A stretch of 64,000 nucleotides of DNA from assembly GCA_951813855.1 (NCBI GenBank), contig OX638380.1, positions 2,114,876 to 2,178,875 on the forward strand, given 5' to 3'. A program made the position numbers and the translations under genes. The notes beneath the pieces are model-generated. The model was not told where the DNA came from. It saw nothing but the letters and a program-made list of their open reading frames with translations, and ran no database searches. This document shows positions 63,737-64,000 of this stretch, in pieces (within the stretch, counting starts at the first letter, position 1; each line of letters starts with the position of its first letter). The stretch is from an uncultured Verrucomicrobiae bacterium. Its GTDB lineage: Bacteria > Verrucomicrobiota > Verrucomicrobiia > Limisphaerales > AAA164-E04.

Positions 63737-64000
63737 GGCGAGAGGCGGTTGCCGAGCAGATTGGAGTACTGACCGAGGTTGCCCACGGCGACGTCTTGAG
63801 GAGGCATGGAAGGCTCCTGGAATGCAAAGCGAGTTCTCAGGGACTCGACGTCGGGGAGGGAGCCGGTCCGGAGCGATGCTTCGATGGCGTCGGCGATTTC
63901 CGCTTCGCAGTCGTTTTCGTGGGCCAAGGCAAGGAAATCGACGGTGAGACGGCACGCTTGTCTTTCGCTCACGGATTCCATCGCTTGATCGAAGAAGTGG
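63733..64000 (-). CDS. istA: IS21-type transposase IstA, C-terminal end
   Basis: The last about 88 codons of a frame that continues off the right edge. It ends ...LGQYSNLLGNRLSP and overlaps istB by ATGA. The catalytic DDE domain lies outside the window; assignment rests on the position, overlap and strand relative to istB. An internal ATG at 63979-63981 is not the real start. Confidence 0.7.
   Translation of the reverse strand, partial: HFFDQAMESVSERQACRLTVDFLALAHENDCEAEIADAIEASLRTGSLPDVESLRTRFAFQEPSMPPQDVAVGNLGQYSNLLGNRLSP

Larger units (their letters stand above)
62341..64000 (-). mobile_element. IS21-family element, 3' part (right end off window)
   Basis: Carries istA (end only) and istB on the minus strand. 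The probable terminus near 62341-62383 holds two near-identical 21-bp copies (GCGWCAATTACAATGCGACAC, 22-bp period), the multiple terminal repeats typical of IS21 ends. The stretch 62384-62860 between this end and istB shows no supported gene. The other end and target duplication lie outside the window. Confidence 0.75.

Noticed and set aside
62472..63827. 451-residue minus-strand frame over the IS21 region
   Set aside because: It is a shifted reading of istB with arginine- and proline-rich composition; istB itself has Walker motifs in the other frame.
1..64000. tRNA or rRNA genes
   Set aside because: No cloverleaf-like or rRNA-like sequence was recognised by eye; a covariance-model scan would be needed to exclude them.

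Overview
The window looks like chromosomal DNA of a Gram-negative bacterium of the PVC group, most likely a member of Verrucomicrobiota. That placement is an inference. It rests on a lipid A gene (lpxD), a TolC-type outer-membrane channel, an H-x9-DG-like pseudopilin of the kind abundant in Planctomycetes, Lentisphaerae and Verrucomicrobia, the carboxynorspermidine route to polyamines, several very large secreted repeat proteins, and start codons that almost all lack a Shine-Dalgarno sequence. Most of the window is GC-rich. The exception is an AT-rich island at about 40.7-41.6 kb. The leucine-rich-repeat/GLUG protein resembles surface proteins often seen in host- or sponge-associated marine bacteria, so an associated life style is possible but unproven.

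Region by region. 1-2.9 kb is mobile and repetitive: a truncated IS66-like start region, a complete IS66 element with 16-bp inverted tips, then a 204-bp tandem repeat cut by that element, and a long perfect hairpin. 3.2-7.8 kb is housekeeping: a HAD phosphatase, prfA, rpmE type B, a DUF1802 protein, a Maf nucleotide pyrophosphatase, and a STAS-domain protein next to a lone paralogue of its N-terminal domain. 8.4-11.9 kb is a polyamine operon with two carboxynorspermidine synthase paralogues flanking the decarboxylase. 12-15.6 kb holds two SPFH/prohibitin-like membrane proteins, a small two-helix membrane protein and a GT39-like glycosyltransferase. 15.7-21.8 kb holds a secreted subtilisin with PA and P domains, a Gfo/Idh/MocA oxidoreductase, panD, lpxD and a VOC-fold protein. 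22-28.6 kb is a minus-strand cluster: glgC, a membrane-fused spermidine-synthase-like protein, a TolC-type channel and an Aas-like acyltransferase/acyl-ACP synthetase.

29.2-40.1 kb is an envelope region: a 2058-residue LRR/GLUG surface protein, a LytS/LytTR-type two-component pair, a protein with an STN-like domain, and a pseudopilin. 40.1-43.1 kb is an accessory scar with IS66-type tips, AT-rich foreign genes (one apparently frameshifted), IS66 remnants and a decayed reading frame. 43.1-50.5 kb returns to core genes: a stand-alone CoaB-type ligase, argS, a PTS EIIA, a HAD protein, gnd, fabI and a CHAD-domain protein.

50.6-61.8 kb is the most novel part. Four diverged tandem paralogues of a secreted, helix-rich protein with a conserved EQR...DWQ C-terminus lie on one strand. 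The last of them is translationally coupled to a secreted prenyltransferase/squalene-cyclase-type toroid, and that in turn to a 925-residue protein combining about eight short beta-barrel-like repeats with PA14-like and concanavalin-like segments. Three of the four paralogues carry different in-frame internal duplications. The window ends in repeats (a 129-bp tandem repeat bounded by an IS66-type tip) and the 3' part of an IS21 element (istA/istB). No rRNA, tRNA or CRISPR array was recognised.
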